DNA from: Streptomyces soli
Lineage (GTDB): Bacteria > Actinomycetota > Actinomycetes > Streptomycetales > Streptomycetaceae
Length of the DNA: 64,000 nt
Direction: 5' to 3'
Assembly (NCBI RefSeq): GCF_003999195.1
Contig: NZ_RJVR01000323.1
Span: 1 to 64,000, forward strand
Shown: one piece after another, positions 8,443 through 17,552 of the stretch
Layout of the letters: every line of letters begins with the position of its first letter
How positions within the stretch are numbered: the stretch's first letter is position 1
The notes under the pieces: model-generated
Told to the model about the DNA's origin: nothing
The model's database searches: none
The model's input: the letters and a program-made list of their open reading frames with translations, nothing else
Program-made: the position numbers and the translations under genes

Positions 8443-8766
8443 CGCCCTCATTTCCCCAAAACGCCAATCCTCGAACATCCAGAGGCATATCGTGTGTACG
8501 AAACGTGCAGACTGAGCACATCGAGCACACAGGTCAGTAGTGCGCAGTGGGGGGTTACCGGGTGGGGGCACCTGTGCCTGAAGCGTGGAGCGAGAACAGC
8601 TCCGACGCCTGGCGTCTGTCTATGCCTGTGCACGCCCGCGGCCGACTCACCGTTGGGGGGAGCGCGGGCGGCGCGTCATCGGATTGGTTCGCGGCGCGGT
8701 CAGCCGTGCGGCGACGAACTCAAGTCTGATCAAAACGACCCACAGGGGGGTTGGTGTGCCCAAAAC
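8443..8766. promoter_or_regulatory. Leader and probable promoter region of the main EPS operon
   Basis: A gap of 324 bases precedes the long rightward operon that starts at 8767. It is less G+C rich than the neighbouring genes, especially at 8450-8550, and has no convincing gene. Because the next eight genes run in one direction with short gaps or overlaps, the operon promoter most likely lies here. No -10/-35 pair or operator could be assigned with confidence. Confidence 0.4.
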
Positions 8767-9927
8767 ATGACCACCACACGTCTGACGGCGCTCGGCCGTG
8801 AGGAACCGAAGCTGCTCGCGCTCGCCCAACGGCTGCTCGCGGTGGCCGAGTCGGGACTGCCCGCGATGCTCCTTCCCGGGGGCGAGAACTTCGCCTTCAC
8901 CATGGCCGGACAAGCGGCGCCCGAGGGGACCTGGAGCCTGGAGCGGAGGGGAACCAGCACCCGGTACGCGGCCATCACCGCGCTGGGAGCCCGATTCCTC
9001 CCCGAGGACCGGCAGCGCGCCGTGCTCGGGGGGCACACCGCCGAGGAGTTCACCGGACTGCTGATCGAGTCGCTGCCTGCGGTAACCAATCTCGGTGACG
9101 CGGCGCTCATCGCGTGGACCGCCGCCGAGACCGGGCACCCCAAGCTGTCCGACGCCCTCGCGCGGCTCGCCGCCCTGGATGATGACGGCCGGCCGCAGTA
9201 CACGGTCGAGGCGGCGTGGGTGCTGTCGGCCCTTGCCGCGGCCCGGGGCACGGTAGATGTGGAGAATCGTTTAACCGTCGCCCGTGACCGTCTGCTGCGG
9301 GCCCGGATCGGGGACAGCCCGCTGTTCCCGCACGCCACCGAGCCCGGCCTGGTGCCCTGGTACCGGGCGCATGTGAGCTGCTTCGCCGACCAGACGTATC
9401 CACTCCAGGCCCTGGCCCGCGCGCACGCCAGTGGTGGCGGCGATCCGGAGGCGCTGGCCGCGTCCGAGGCGTGCGCCGCACGCATCTGCGAACTGCAGGA
9501 TGACGGCGGCCAGTGGTGGTGGCACTACGACGCGCGCCGCGGCACCGTCGTGGAGGGCTACCCGGTCTACAGCGTCCACCAGCACGCGATGGCGCCGACC
9601 GCCCTGTTCGATCTCGCCGACGCCGGCGGCACCGACTTCGGCGCGTCGATCCGCAAGGGCCTGCGCTGGATGGCGGACGTGCCCGAACTGGCCGGCAACC
9701 CGGAGCCGATGATCCTCGACGAGCTCGGGGTCACCTGGCGCAAGGTTTACCGCGGTGATTCGAAGAAGGCCGTCCGCGCCGCCCGCGGGCTCGGCACCCG
9801 GGTGGCGCCGAACCTGCGGTTGAAGTCCCTCGACCGGGTGTTCCGTCCCACCTCGGTGGACCGCGAGTGCCGTCCGTACGAGTTCGGCTGGATGCTCTTC
9901 GCCTGGCTCGGGGGTGAGCGAATATGA
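8767..9927 (+). CDS. Predicted alpha/alpha-toroid protein of EPS locus, function unknown
   Basis: A 386-residue soluble protein with no signal peptide or membrane segment. It is rich in paired helices and aromatic-glycine motifs, such as DDGGQWWWHYDARRGTVVEGYP and YSVHQHAMAPTALFDLA, typical of (alpha/alpha)6-barrel folds found in glycosidases, lyases and prenyltransferase-like proteins. No family was recognised for certain. It overlaps the WecG-type gene by ATGA, so it is made together with it and may act on the nascent polymer or its precursor. Codon 169 (9271-9273) is TTA, the rare leucine codon that needs the bldA tRNA. No other start is available in frame near 8767. Confidence 0.7.
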   Translation: MTTTRLTALGREEPKLLALAQRLLAVAESGLPAMLLPGGENFAFTMAGQAAPEGTWSLERRGTSTRYAAITALGARFLPEDRQRAVLGGHTAEEFTGLLIESLPAVTNLGDAALIAWTAAETGHPKLSDALARLAALDDDGRPQYTVEAAWVLSALAAARGTVDVENRLTVARDRLLRARIGDSPLFPHATEPGLVPWYRAHVSCFADQTYPLQALARAHASGGGDPEALAASEACAARICELQDDGGQWWWHYDARRGTVVEGYPVYSVHQHAMAPTALFDLADAGGTDFGASIRKGLRWMADVPELAGNPEPMILDELGVTWRKVYRGDSKKAVRAARGLGTRVAPNLRLKSLDRVFRPTSVDRECRPYEFGWMLFAWLGGERI

Positions 9928-10694
9928 CGAAGCGTCAGAGTCTGTTCGGGGTCGAGCTGGACGCGCTGACCATGGACGAGACCGTAACGCGCTGCCTCGA
10001 CGCGGTCCGGGACGGCGAGCAGCTGGAGATCGGCGTGGTCAACGCCGCGAAACTGGTGAACATGCGGCGCGACCCCCGGCTCGCCCAGGCGGTGACCGGC
10101 TGCGACCTCGTCCTCGCCGACGGGCAGGCCGTGGTCTGGGCGAGCCGGGTCCTGCGCGCACCGCTGCCGGAGCGGGTGGCCGGCATCGACCTGTTCATGC
10201 GGCTGCTGGCCGAGGCCGAGTCGGCGGGCATGTCCGTCTACTTCCTCGGCGCCAAAGAAGTCGTACTGGAACAGATGCTGCGCCGGGTCGCCGACCGTTT
10301 CCCGGGCCTGAAGGTGGCCGGCAGCCGCAACGGCTACTTCGACGACTCCGAGCAGGAAAACGTCGCCGGTGCGATTGCCGACAGCGGCGCACAGATGCTG
10401 TTCCTCGGCATGACCTCGCCCAAGAAGGAGATCTTCACCGCCGGTTACGGGGAACGCACCGGGACCCGCGTGGTGCACGGCGTCGGCGGCTCCTTCGACA
10501 TCCTGGCCGGCGTCACCCGACGGGCCCCTGAATCCTGGCAGCGGATGGGAGCCGAATGGCTCTACCGCGCCCTGCAGGAACCGCGACGCCTGGGCCGGCG
10601 CTATCTCACCACCAACGCGGCCTTCCTCCTCATGACGGCGCGAGAGCTGATCCGTCTCACCCCGTCGACCGGTCCCGCGAACAGGAGACACTGA
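9924..10694 (+). CDS. WecG/TagA/CpsF family glycosyltransferase (GT26)
   Basis: A 256-residue GT26 enzyme. Family features in order are VVNAAKLVNMRRDP near residue 36, ADGQAVVWASR near residue 66, RVAGIDL, the nucleotide-sugar region YFLGAKEVV, NGYF, and the C-terminal SPKKEIF, where most relatives read PkQE. The family transfers ManNAc or ManNAcA from UDP to a polyprenyl-diphosphate-linked acceptor at the membrane. The two genes immediately downstream encode exactly the enzymes that make UDP-ManNAc(A), which supports that donor. It overlaps its upstream neighbour by ATGA and the downstream gene by TGATG. Confidence 0.88.
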   Translation: MTKRQSLFGVELDALTMDETVTRCLDAVRDGEQLEIGVVNAAKLVNMRRDPRLAQAVTGCDLVLADGQAVVWASRVLRAPLPERVAGIDLFMRLLAEAESAGMSVYFLGAKEVVLEQMLRRVADRFPGLKVAGSRNGYFDDSEQENVAGAIADSGAQMLFLGMTSPKKEIFTAGYGERTGTRVVHGVGGSFDILAGVTRRAPESWQRMGAEWLYRALQEPRRLGRRYLTTNAAFLLMTARELIRLTPSTGPANRRH

Positions 10695-11950
10695 TGCGCG
10701 TCGTCGTGGTTGGACAGGGATACGTCGGACTGCCCCTGGCCATTCGTGCCGCGGAGGTCGGACACGAGGTGATCGGCTACGACGTCGATCCGCGGCGGGT
10801 CAAGAGCCTTGCCGCCGGGGAGTCCTTCGTCGAGGACGTCTCCTCCGAACGGCTCCGTGAGGCGATGGACCGCGGTGCCTACCGCCCGAGTGAATCGGCC
10901 CGCGACTGCGGCGGCTTCGATGTCGCCGTGGTGACCGTACCGACCCCGCTGCACGAGGGCACCCCCGACCTTCGCTACATCGAGGAGTCGGCGCGTACGC
11001 TGGCCCGCTATCTGCGCCCCGGAGCGACGGTCGTCCTGGAGTCGACCACGTATCCCGGCACCACCCAGGAGCTGTTCGCGCCGATCCTGGAGGACGGCTC
11101 GGGACTGACCGCAGGAACCGACTTCCACCTCGGCTACAGCCCGGAGCGCATCGACCCGGGGAACGCCGTCTGGGGCTTCAAGGAGACGCCGAAGGTCGTA
11201 TCCGGCGTCAACGCGGGGTCGTTGAAGGTCGTGCAGGCTTTCTACGCGGATCTCGTCGACACCACCGTGCCGGTGAGCTCGCCGAAGGAGGCTGAACTCG
11301 CCAAGCTGCTGGAGAACACCTTCCGGCATGTGAACATCGCACTCGTCAACGAGATCGCGATGTTCGCGCACCACCTCGACATCGACGTCTGGCAGGCCAT
11401 CGAGGCCGCGTCGAGCAAGCCGTTCGGTTTCATGAAGTTCACGCCGGGACCGGGCGTCGGCGGCCACTGCCTGCCGATCGACCCGTCGTACCTGTCGTGG
11501 CGGGTGCAGCGCGAACTCGGCCAGAGCTTCCGCTTCGTGGAGCTGGCCAACGACATCAACAACCACATGCCCGAGTACGTGACCCGCCGCATCATCGACG
11601 CGTTCAACCAAAGGCGCCGCTCGGTGAACGGCTCGCGCGTCCTGCTGCTCGGGCTGGCCTACAAGAAGAACACGGGCGACGCTCGTGAGTCGCCGGCGCT
11701 GCGCATCTCCCAATTGCTCCTGGACATGGGGGCCCAGGTCAGGGCGGCGGACCCGCATGTCGTCGAGAGCCTGCCGGTGGACGCGCGGCTGGTGCGGGTC
11801 GAACCCACGCCGGAGGAGCTGGCGGCCGCCGATGTGGTCGTCCTGCTCACCGACCACGACTCCTTCGACTACGAACTCGTTGCGGAGCACGCCCCCTTCG
11901 TCCTCGACTGCCGTCGGCGACTGTCCGGACCCACGATCGAGGTGCTCTGA
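10694..11950 (+). CDS. UDP-N-acetylhexosamine 6-dehydrogenase (WecC/WbpA type)
   Basis: A 418-residue UDP-glucose/GDP-mannose dehydrogenase-family enzyme. The NAD-binding motif GQGYVGLPLA is at residues 7-16, the central domain has LGYSPERIDPGN and LENTFRHVNIALVNE, the catalytic cysteine is in GPGVGGHCLPIDP, and the C-terminal domain has GLAYKKNTGDARESPAL. The GGHC-IPIDP context fits the UDP-HexNAc branch rather than UDP-glucose dehydrogenases. It would oxidise UDP-ManNAc or UDP-GlcNAc at C6 to the uronic acid with two NAD. It is coupled by TGATG to the transferase gene and followed after 3 nt by the 2-epimerase. WecC and WbpA activities cannot be separated by eye. Confidence 0.88.
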   Translation: MRVVVVGQGYVGLPLAIRAAEVGHEVIGYDVDPRRVKSLAAGESFVEDVSSERLREAMDRGAYRPSESARDCGGFDVAVVTVPTPLHEGTPDLRYIEESARTLARYLRPGATVVLESTTYPGTTQELFAPILEDGSGLTAGTDFHLGYSPERIDPGNAVWGFKETPKVVSGVNAGSLKVVQAFYADLVDTTVPVSSPKEAELAKLLENTFRHVNIALVNEIAMFAHHLDIDVWQAIEAASSKPFGFMKFTPGPGVGGHCLPIDPSYLSWRVQRELGQSFRFVELANDINNHMPEYVTRRIIDAFNQRRRSVNGSRVLLLGLAYKKNTGDARESPALRISQLLLDMGAQVRAADPHVVESLPVDARLVRVEPTPEELAAADVVVLLTDHDSFDYELVAEHAPFVLDCRRRLSGPTIEVL

Positions 11951-11953
11951 ACC

Positions 11954-13069
11954 GTGCTGCGAGTCGTCTGCGTCGCCGGGGCGCGACCCAACTACATGAA
12001 GATCAAGCCGGTGATGGACGCGCTGGAGCGCCGGGGCGCCGAGGTGGTCCTCGTCCACACCGGGCAGCATTACGACCCGGCCATGAACGACGTGTTCTTC
12101 CAGGACCTCGGCATCCGTCCACCCGACCGCTTCCTTGGGGTCGGCTCCGGCACCCACGCCGAGCAGACCGGACGCGTGATGACCGCGTTCGAGCCACTGC
12201 TCGACGAGGTGTCGCCGGACGTGGTCGTCGTGGTCGGTGACATCAACTCCACCCTGGCCTGCGCGCTGGTCACCGCGAAGGCCGGACCGTTGCTGGCCCA
12301 CGTCGAGGCCGGCCTGCGCAGCCGCGACTGGAGCATGCCGGAGGAGGTCAACCGCGTCGCCACCGACCGGGTCAGCGACTACCTGCTGGCCCCCTCGCCC
12401 GACGCGGTCGAGAACCTGCGCGTGGAAGGGTACCGGGACGACCAGGTCCACCTCGTCGGCAACGTCATGATCGACACGCTGCTGGCCAACCTGGAACGGG
12501 CGAGGCAGTCGGACGTCCTGGACCGGTACGGGCTCAGCCGGGGCGAGTACGGTCTGGTCACGCTGCACCGGCCGGCCAACGTGGACGATCCCGAGGTCCT
12601 CACCGCACTGTTGAAGGCCCTGGGCGAGATCGCCGACCGCTGTCCGCTCCTGCTGCCCGTGCACCCCCGGGCAGCCGGGCGGCTGGCCGACATCGGGGTG
12701 CCCGGCGGAATCCGGCTCGTACCGCCCGCCGGATACCTCGACTTCATCGCCCTGCAGGATTCCGCCCGCCTCGTGCTGACCGACTCGGGCGGCGTGCAGG
12801 AGGAGACCACCGCGCTCGGCGTGCCGTGTGTGACGCTGCGGGACAACACGGAGCGCCCCATCACCGTCGAGCAGGGGACCAATGTACTGGCCGGCCGGGA
12901 TCCGGTACGCATCGTGTCAACGGTGACCCGGGTGCTGGACAGCCCGCCCCCACCGCGCCGGCCCGAACTGTGGGACGGCCACGCGAGCGACCGTATCGCC
13001 GACGTGCTCCTGGAGGGAGGCACCGCGGACAGCCGGCCGAGACCCACCGACCAAACTTCGTTCGTATGA
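11954..13069 (+). CDS. wecB: UDP-GlcNAc 2-epimerase family (non-hydrolysing)
   Basis: A 371-residue protein with the hallmark motifs GARPNYMKIKPV at the start, HTGQHYD, EAGLRS, EEVNRVATDRVSD, TLHRPANVD and LTDSGGVQEE. It would interconvert UDP-GlcNAc and UDP-ManNAc, or act as a WbpI-type 2-epimerase on a diacetamido-uronic acid. It starts with GTG 3 nt after the dehydrogenase gene and belongs to the same operon. The last 20 residues after the fold are low-complexity. The epimerase assignment is secure, but which UDP-sugar it uses depends on the rest of the pathway. Confidence 0.88.
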   Translation: MLRVVCVAGARPNYMKIKPVMDALERRGAEVVLVHTGQHYDPAMNDVFFQDLGIRPPDRFLGVGSGTHAEQTGRVMTAFEPLLDEVSPDVVVVVGDINSTLACALVTAKAGPLLAHVEAGLRSRDWSMPEEVNRVATDRVSDYLLAPSPDAVENLRVEGYRDDQVHLVGNVMIDTLLANLERARQSDVLDRYGLSRGEYGLVTLHRPANVDDPEVLTALLKALGEIADRCPLLLPVHPRAAGRLADIGVPGGIRLVPPAGYLDFIALQDSARLVLTDSGGVQEETTALGVPCVTLRDNTERPITVEQGTNVLAGRDPVRIVSTVTRVLDSPPPPRRPELWDGHASDRIADVLLEGGTADSRPRPTDQTSFV

Positions 13070-13156
13070 TCCGGTTGCAACATATGCTCGACGAACGGCA
13101 GCGCCGCGGCACCAGCAGCGCGCCACTCACGCATCGGGTCGCGAGGGGGAACCATC

Positions 13157-14020
13157 ATGGATCTCGCTGAGATCTTCCGGGTCATGCGCAGGCGCTGGTA
13201 CGTCCTGCTGCCCGGACTGCTGCTGACCGCGGGTCTGACGGTCGCCGTCGCCCTGATGGTCCCGGTCACCTACCAGTCGCAGAGTACGGTGGTCCTCCTC
13301 AACTCCCAGAAGGCCACGGTCGCCTACGACGGCAACCCCTTCCTGAGCACTCAGACCTCGCTTACCGGAATGGCCGACAGCCTCGCCCGCAACCTCAACT
13401 CCGACGCCTCCATCCGAGAACTCAAGGCCCAGGGCGCAACCGGGACTTACGAGGCCAAATTGGCCGACAACGCCCAGGGGCCCCTCATGTGGCTCACCGT
13501 CACCGGCACCGACAAGGCCGCCGTCCTGGCGTCGGACCGACTCCTGACCACCTACGCCGCCGGGCGGCTGAAGGAGTTCCAGGCGAAGCAATCGGTCGCC
13601 TCGAAGGCCATGATCCGCATGACGACCATCGTGCCCCCGCAGAACCCGGTCGCGCAGACCAAGACCCGGATCGAGTACCTGATCATGGCCGGGCTGCTGG
13701 GGTTCGTCCTCAGCATGGTCGCCACCTTCTACGTGGAGGCGCGCAAGAGGACGGGGAAGCTTCCGCAGCTCGACCGCCCGGCCCAGCCCGCCGCGGCGGG
13801 GGCACCAACGACCGCCCCCAGGCGGAAGACCGAGGAATCGGTCGGGGAACAGACGCTCGCTCTCCGGCCGCCGCCCCGATGGTCGCGGTCCACCGAGACC
13901 GAGCCCGCCGCGGCAGAGCCCGAGGCGCAGCGGTCCGTGGTGACCGTCGCGTCCGCCGAGCCGCTCGACGAGGAGTCGTCTCATGGATACCGCCCGCGCA
14001 CCGGGCAGCGAGACCGGTGA
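13157..14020 (+). CDS. Wzz-like chain-length determinant / polysaccharide co-polymerase
   Basis: A 287-residue membrane protein. The N-terminal RRRWY motif precedes a first transmembrane helix at about residues 18-37, then an extracytoplasmic domain (YQSQSTVVLLNSQ, LTVTGTDKAAVL), a proline-containing region (PPQNPVAQTKTR) and a second helix at about 175-192. The cytoplasmic tail is long, charged and disordered-looking. There is no Walker motif, so it is not a BY-kinase fusion. Wzz proteins set polymer length together with Wzy. GAGGGG lies before the ATG. Its end overlaps the flippase gene by 38 nt. The fused copolymerase-polymerase encoded by 19158-21203 is clearly homologous in its N-terminal part. 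Confidence 0.85.
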   Translation: MDLAEIFRVMRRRWYVLLPGLLLTAGLTVAVALMVPVTYQSQSTVVLLNSQKATVAYDGNPFLSTQTSLTGMADSLARNLNSDASIRELKAQGATGTYEAKLADNAQGPLMWLTVTGTDKAAVLASDRLLTTYAAGRLKEFQAKQSVASKAMIRMTTIVPPQNPVAQTKTRIEYLIMAGLLGFVLSMVATFYVEARKRTGKLPQLDRPAQPAAAGAPTTAPRRKTEESVGEQTLALRPPPRWSRSTETEPAAAEPEAQRSVVTVASAEPLDEESSHGYRPRTGQRDR

Positions 14021-15533
14021 GACGAGCGACACCCCCGCCCCGGCAACCGACGCCGCCCCGGCATCGCTGGGCCGGAAGGTCCGTTCGGCGGCCCGCTGGA
14101 GCCTGATCAACACCGTCGTCATGCGCCTCGGCAACTTCGCGACCGGCATCCTGCTGGCGCGTTTCGCCCTGGGGCCGGCGGAGTGGGGCGTCTACGGGAT
14201 CGCCCAGACCGTGCTGCTGGTCCTGCTGTCCGCGAACGAACTGGGCGTCGGGCTGGCCATCGTGCGCTGGGACGGCGACCCACGGCGGTTCGCGCCGACC
14301 GTACTGTCCCTCGGTGCCCTGTCCAGTGGCCTGCTGTATGCGGGGATCTTCGCGGCGGCACCGACGGTGGCCGGGCTGCTGGGGTCGCCGGATGCCTCGG
14401 GCGTGCTGCGCGTGATGTGCCTGTGCGTGGTGCTCGACGGGGTGGCCCAGGTGCCCGCCGGCTTCCTCACCCGGGAGTTCGCCCAAGGCAAACGGATGGT
14501 CATCGACGCGCTCAACTTCGTACTCAGTACGTCGGTGACCGTGGTGCTGGCCTTCGCGGGCTGGGGCGCGATGAGCTTCGCCTGGGGAGCGGTGGCGGGC
14601 AATGTCGCCGCCCTGATCGGCTGCGCCGTGGCCGCTCCGGGAACCCTGAAGTTCGGCTGGGACCGGGAACAGGCCCGGGCACTGCTGAAGTTCGGGCTTC
14701 CGCTGGCGGGCGCGAGCCTGCTGGCGCTCGCGGTGGTCAACGTGGACACCATGGTCGTGGGCTCGACCCTGGGCCAGGTGTCGCTGGGCTTCTACGTGCT
14801 GGCGTTCAACATGTCCGGCTGGCCCGTGCGGGTCATCTCCGAGGCCGCACGCCGGGTCTCCTTCGCCGGCTTCTCCCGCCTGGCCGGCTCGCCGCAGGCG
14901 CTCGCCCAGGGGTTCAGCCGCGCCCTGGGCGTCCTGATCACCGGCACCGTGCCCCTGTGCGTCCTGCTGGCGGGTCTCGCCGGCCCGGTCGTCGGGCTCG
15001 TCTACGGGAGCCAGTGGCTGCCCGCCGCCAAGGCGCTGCCCTGGCTGATGGCCCTCGGCCTGGTGCGGATCGGCTGCGAGCTGGCCTACGACTGCCTGGT
15101 CGCCACCGGACAACGCCGGTCGCTTTTCCTGGTGCAGGGCCTGTGGCTGGTCGCGCTCGTGCCCGTTCTGATCGTCGCCGCCCGCGCCAACGGCATCGTC
15201 GGCGTCTCGCAGGGCCATGTCCTGGTCGCCGTCGGCATCGTCGTGCCCGCCTTCCTCTTCGCCCTGAGCCGGGGAGGGATCGGCGTCGGCTGGATCGCCG
15301 GGGCCTGCGGGTGGCCCGCCCTCGGCGGAGCCGTGATGGCCGCGATCATCCTCGGCCTGGAGCGGCACCTCGGCGAGAGCGGGCCCGCGCTCCTCGCCAT
15401 CGGCGCGACCGCCATGGCCGGCTACACCGTGTGCGTACTGCCCAGCCGCAACAGACTGCTCGGGACGGAGGTCCGCCGCGGCCGGCGCCGGACGTCCGCA
15501 CCGGCCCGGCACACCCAGGGGGACACGACATGA
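13983..15533 (+). CDS. wzx: Wzx-type lipid-linked oligosaccharide flippase
   Basis: A 516-residue polytopic membrane protein of the polysaccharide-transporter/MOP superfamily. After a hydrophilic N-terminus of about 35 residues come roughly 14 hydrophobic segments, including the characteristic first block WSLINTVVMRLGNFATGILLA and FGLPLAGASLLALAVVNVD. It should move the undecaprenyl-diphosphate-linked repeat across the membrane, ready for Wzy. Its length is typical. It overlaps the Wzz-like gene upstream by 38 nt and the beta-helix lipoprotein gene downstream by ATGA, so all three are coexpressed. Confidence 0.88.
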   Translation: MDTARAPGSETGETSDTPAPATDAAPASLGRKVRSAARWSLINTVVMRLGNFATGILLARFALGPAEWGVYGIAQTVLLVLLSANELGVGLAIVRWDGDPRRFAPTVLSLGALSSGLLYAGIFAAAPTVAGLLGSPDASGVLRVMCLCVVLDGVAQVPAGFLTREFAQGKRMVIDALNFVLSTSVTVVLAFAGWGAMSFAWGAVAGNVAALIGCAVAAPGTLKFGWDREQARALLKFGLPLAGASLLALAVVNVDTMVVGSTLGQVSLGFYVLAFNMSGWPVRVISEAARRVSFAGFSRLAGSPQALAQGFSRALGVLITGTVPLCVLLAGLAGPVVGLVYGSQWLPAAKALPWLMALGLVRIGCELAYDCLVATGQRRSLFLVQGLWLVALVPVLIVAARANGIVGVSQGHVLVAVGIVVPAFLFALSRGGIGVGWIAGACGWPALGGAVMAAIILGLERHLGESGPALLAIGATAMAGYTVCVLPSRNRLLGTEVRRGRRRTSAPARHTQGDTT

Positions 15534-16654
15534 GCCCGACGTCGCGCGACCGCGGCCGGACCGCACTCGCGGGGGCGCTGCTGGCGGCCCTACTGGCGCT
15601 CGTCACGTCCTGCTCCGCGGGCGGCGGGGACGATGACCGGGCATCGAAGTGCCCGGACACCGCACTGACCTGCGGTCCCAGCACGGCGTCCCCGACCGCC
15701 GCGGGCCCGTCGGCCGGCGGGACCACGACCGGTCAGGCCACAACTGGAAGTCCCGCCACCTCTTCGTCCGGCACGACGGGGCCCGCCGCGACGGCCGGTC
15801 CCAGCGGCGCCTCCACGAAGCAGCGGGCGGCCGGCGCCTGCGCCTCCCCGAGTGACTGCGGCTTCCCCGACGCCAGTACCACGGGCCCGCGCATCCCCAT
15901 GACGCGCCACGACGTCGGGGCCATGAGCATCCGCACCGACGGGCAGGTCATCCGCGGCTGGGACATCACCGGCTCCCTCGACGTCTACGCGAACGACGTC
16001 ACCGTCATCGACAGCAGGATCACCTCGGCCAACTGGTGGGGCATCAACCTGCGCTCCGGCTTCCACGGCCTGCGGATCCTCCACACCGTCATCACCGCCG
16101 TGCCGGGCAAGGGGCCCGACAACGGCGGCGTGGACTACGCGGTGTCGAACATGGGGAGCAGCTCCGTCGAGGTCGGCTGGTGCGACGTCTCGGTGTACGG
16201 CGACGCGCTGTCCATGGGACAGGGCAATCTGCATGACAACTACGTCCACGACATCAGGCCATTCCGGAATCTGGGCGGCGAGTGGCAGCACACCAACGCC
16301 GTGATCAGCAACGGCGGCAACAGCGGACACCTGATCATCCGTCACAACACGCTGCTCAACCCGACGGGCGTCAGCCAGGGGGCCTCGGCGAGCATCGGCC
16401 TGTTCGCGGACACCGGAGTCGTCAAGAACGCCACCGTGGACCACAACTGGCTGGCCGGCGGCGCCTACGCGCTGTACGGCGGTGGCGAAGGAGCCACCGG
16501 CATCCAGGTCACCGGCAATGTCTTCTCACGGCAGTACCACCCGGCTTCGGGTGGATACGGAGTGGTAGCCGCCTGGAACGCCACCGGCGCCGGCAACGTG
16601 TGGACGGACAACCGGATGTCGGACGGTACGTCGATCGCCCCCGAGGCCTCCTGA
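15530..16654 (+). CDS. Lipoprotein with right-handed parallel beta-helix domain
   Basis: A 374-residue exported protein. The signal peptide ends in a lipobox-like LVTSCS, then comes a Ser/Thr/Gly-rich spacer of about 90 residues. The C-terminal 250 residues are repeats of the pectate-lyase-like type, for example VTVIDSRITSANWWGINLRSG, HLIIRHNTLLNP and ATVDHNWLAGG. Such helices occur in polysaccharide lyases, epimerases and acetylated-polymer esterases. No catalytic residues can be assigned by eye. It is coupled to the flippase gene, so it probably trims or binds the exported polymer at the cell surface. Confidence 0.8.
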   Translation: MSPTSRDRGRTALAGALLAALLALVTSCSAGGGDDDRASKCPDTALTCGPSTASPTAAGPSAGGTTTGQATTGSPATSSSGTTGPAATAGPSGASTKQRAAGACASPSDCGFPDASTTGPRIPMTRHDVGAMSIRTDGQVIRGWDITGSLDVYANDVTVIDSRITSANWWGINLRSGFHGLRILHTVITAVPGKGPDNGGVDYAVSNMGSSSVEVGWCDVSVYGDALSMGQGNLHDNYVHDIRPFRNLGGEWQHTNAVISNGGNSGHLIIRHNTLLNPTGVSQGASASIGLFADTGVVKNATVDHNWLAGGAYALYGGGEGATGIQVTGNVFSRQYHPASGGYGVVAAWNATGAGNVWTDNRMSDGTSIAPEAS

Positions 16655-16682
16655 TGGGCGGGGCGCTCTCCCAGGAGGGGAC

Positions 16683-17471
16683 ATGATGCGTCGTATCGCC
16701 CGGATCCCCTGGGCCCTGCTGAAGTGGGCGTTCGGGTGGCTGGTGCTCTTCGAGCTCAGGAACAAGGTCCTGCTGGCCCCCTCCGCCCGAAAGCTGCGCC
16801 GCCTGGAGGACACCGAGACACGACGGCTCCGGGCCATCCTGCCCTCGGTCCCCTCCGCCCTGGTCGCCACGGTGATCGCCACGCACCGGCGCCCCGAGGC
16901 GCTGCGCGCCGCCGTGCGCTCGGCCCTTGCACAGAGCGTCCGGGACCAGGTCGTCATGGTCGTCGACGACGGCGCCGGACTCCCCGAGCTGCCTGACGAC
17001 CCACGGCTGTTCGCCGTCTCCTTGGCGCACAACACCGGTACCGCCGGGGTCGTCCGCAACGTCGGCATCCGGCTCACCCGGTCCCGGTACGTGGCGTTCC
17101 TGGACGACGACAATCTGTGGGAGCCGGATCACCTCGCCCGGGCGCTGGCCGTGCTCGAGTCGCAAGGGGCCCCCGACGGCGTGTACACGGCGCTGCGCCG
17201 CGTCCTGCCCGACGGAAGCGAACGGGACGTCCTCTCGGTGCCCTACGACCGGCGCCGGGCCGCGCGCGAGTCGTTCCTGGACACCAACGCCTTCGTTGCC
17301 CGGCGCAATCGCTCCCTGTACTTCAGCCGTCTGCGCCGGACACCGGAGGTGCTTCCCCGCGAGGACTGGGAGCTCATCCACCGGTACGGCCGCAGGCACC
17401 GGGTGCTGCATGTGCCGCATGCCACCGTCCGATATCTGGTGAACCCGGCGAGCTTCTACACAGAGTGGTAA
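16683..17471 (+). CDS. Family 2 glycosyltransferase
   Basis: A 262-residue GT-A fold enzyme. The N-terminus has a hydrophobic helix (residues 9-25) that could anchor it to the membrane. The GT2 core begins with VIATHRRPEALRAAV, has VDDGAG, and the metal-binding acidic cluster AFLDDDN. The REDWELIHRYG segment serves as the catalytic-base region. AGGAGG is 6 nt before the ATG. It lies within the rightward EPS operon, so it probably adds one sugar of the repeat. The donor and acceptor are unknown. Confidence 0.85.
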   Translation: MMRRIARIPWALLKWAFGWLVLFELRNKVLLAPSARKLRRLEDTETRRLRAILPSVPSALVATVIATHRRPEALRAAVRSALAQSVRDQVVMVVDDGAGLPELPDDPRLFAVSLAHNTGTAGVVRNVGIRLTRSRYVAFLDDDNLWEPDHLARALAVLESQGAPDGVYTALRRVLPDGSERDVLSVPYDRRRAARESFLDTNAFVARRNRSLYFSRLRRTPEVLPREDWELIHRYGRRHRVLHVPHATVRYLVNPASFYTEW

Positions 17472-17552
17472 CAACCATGCGAAAGCGGGCCGCCCCCACT
17501 TATCGTTACATCCGCCGTACTCATCCGTACCGAACTCCAGGTGGTTGACCCG

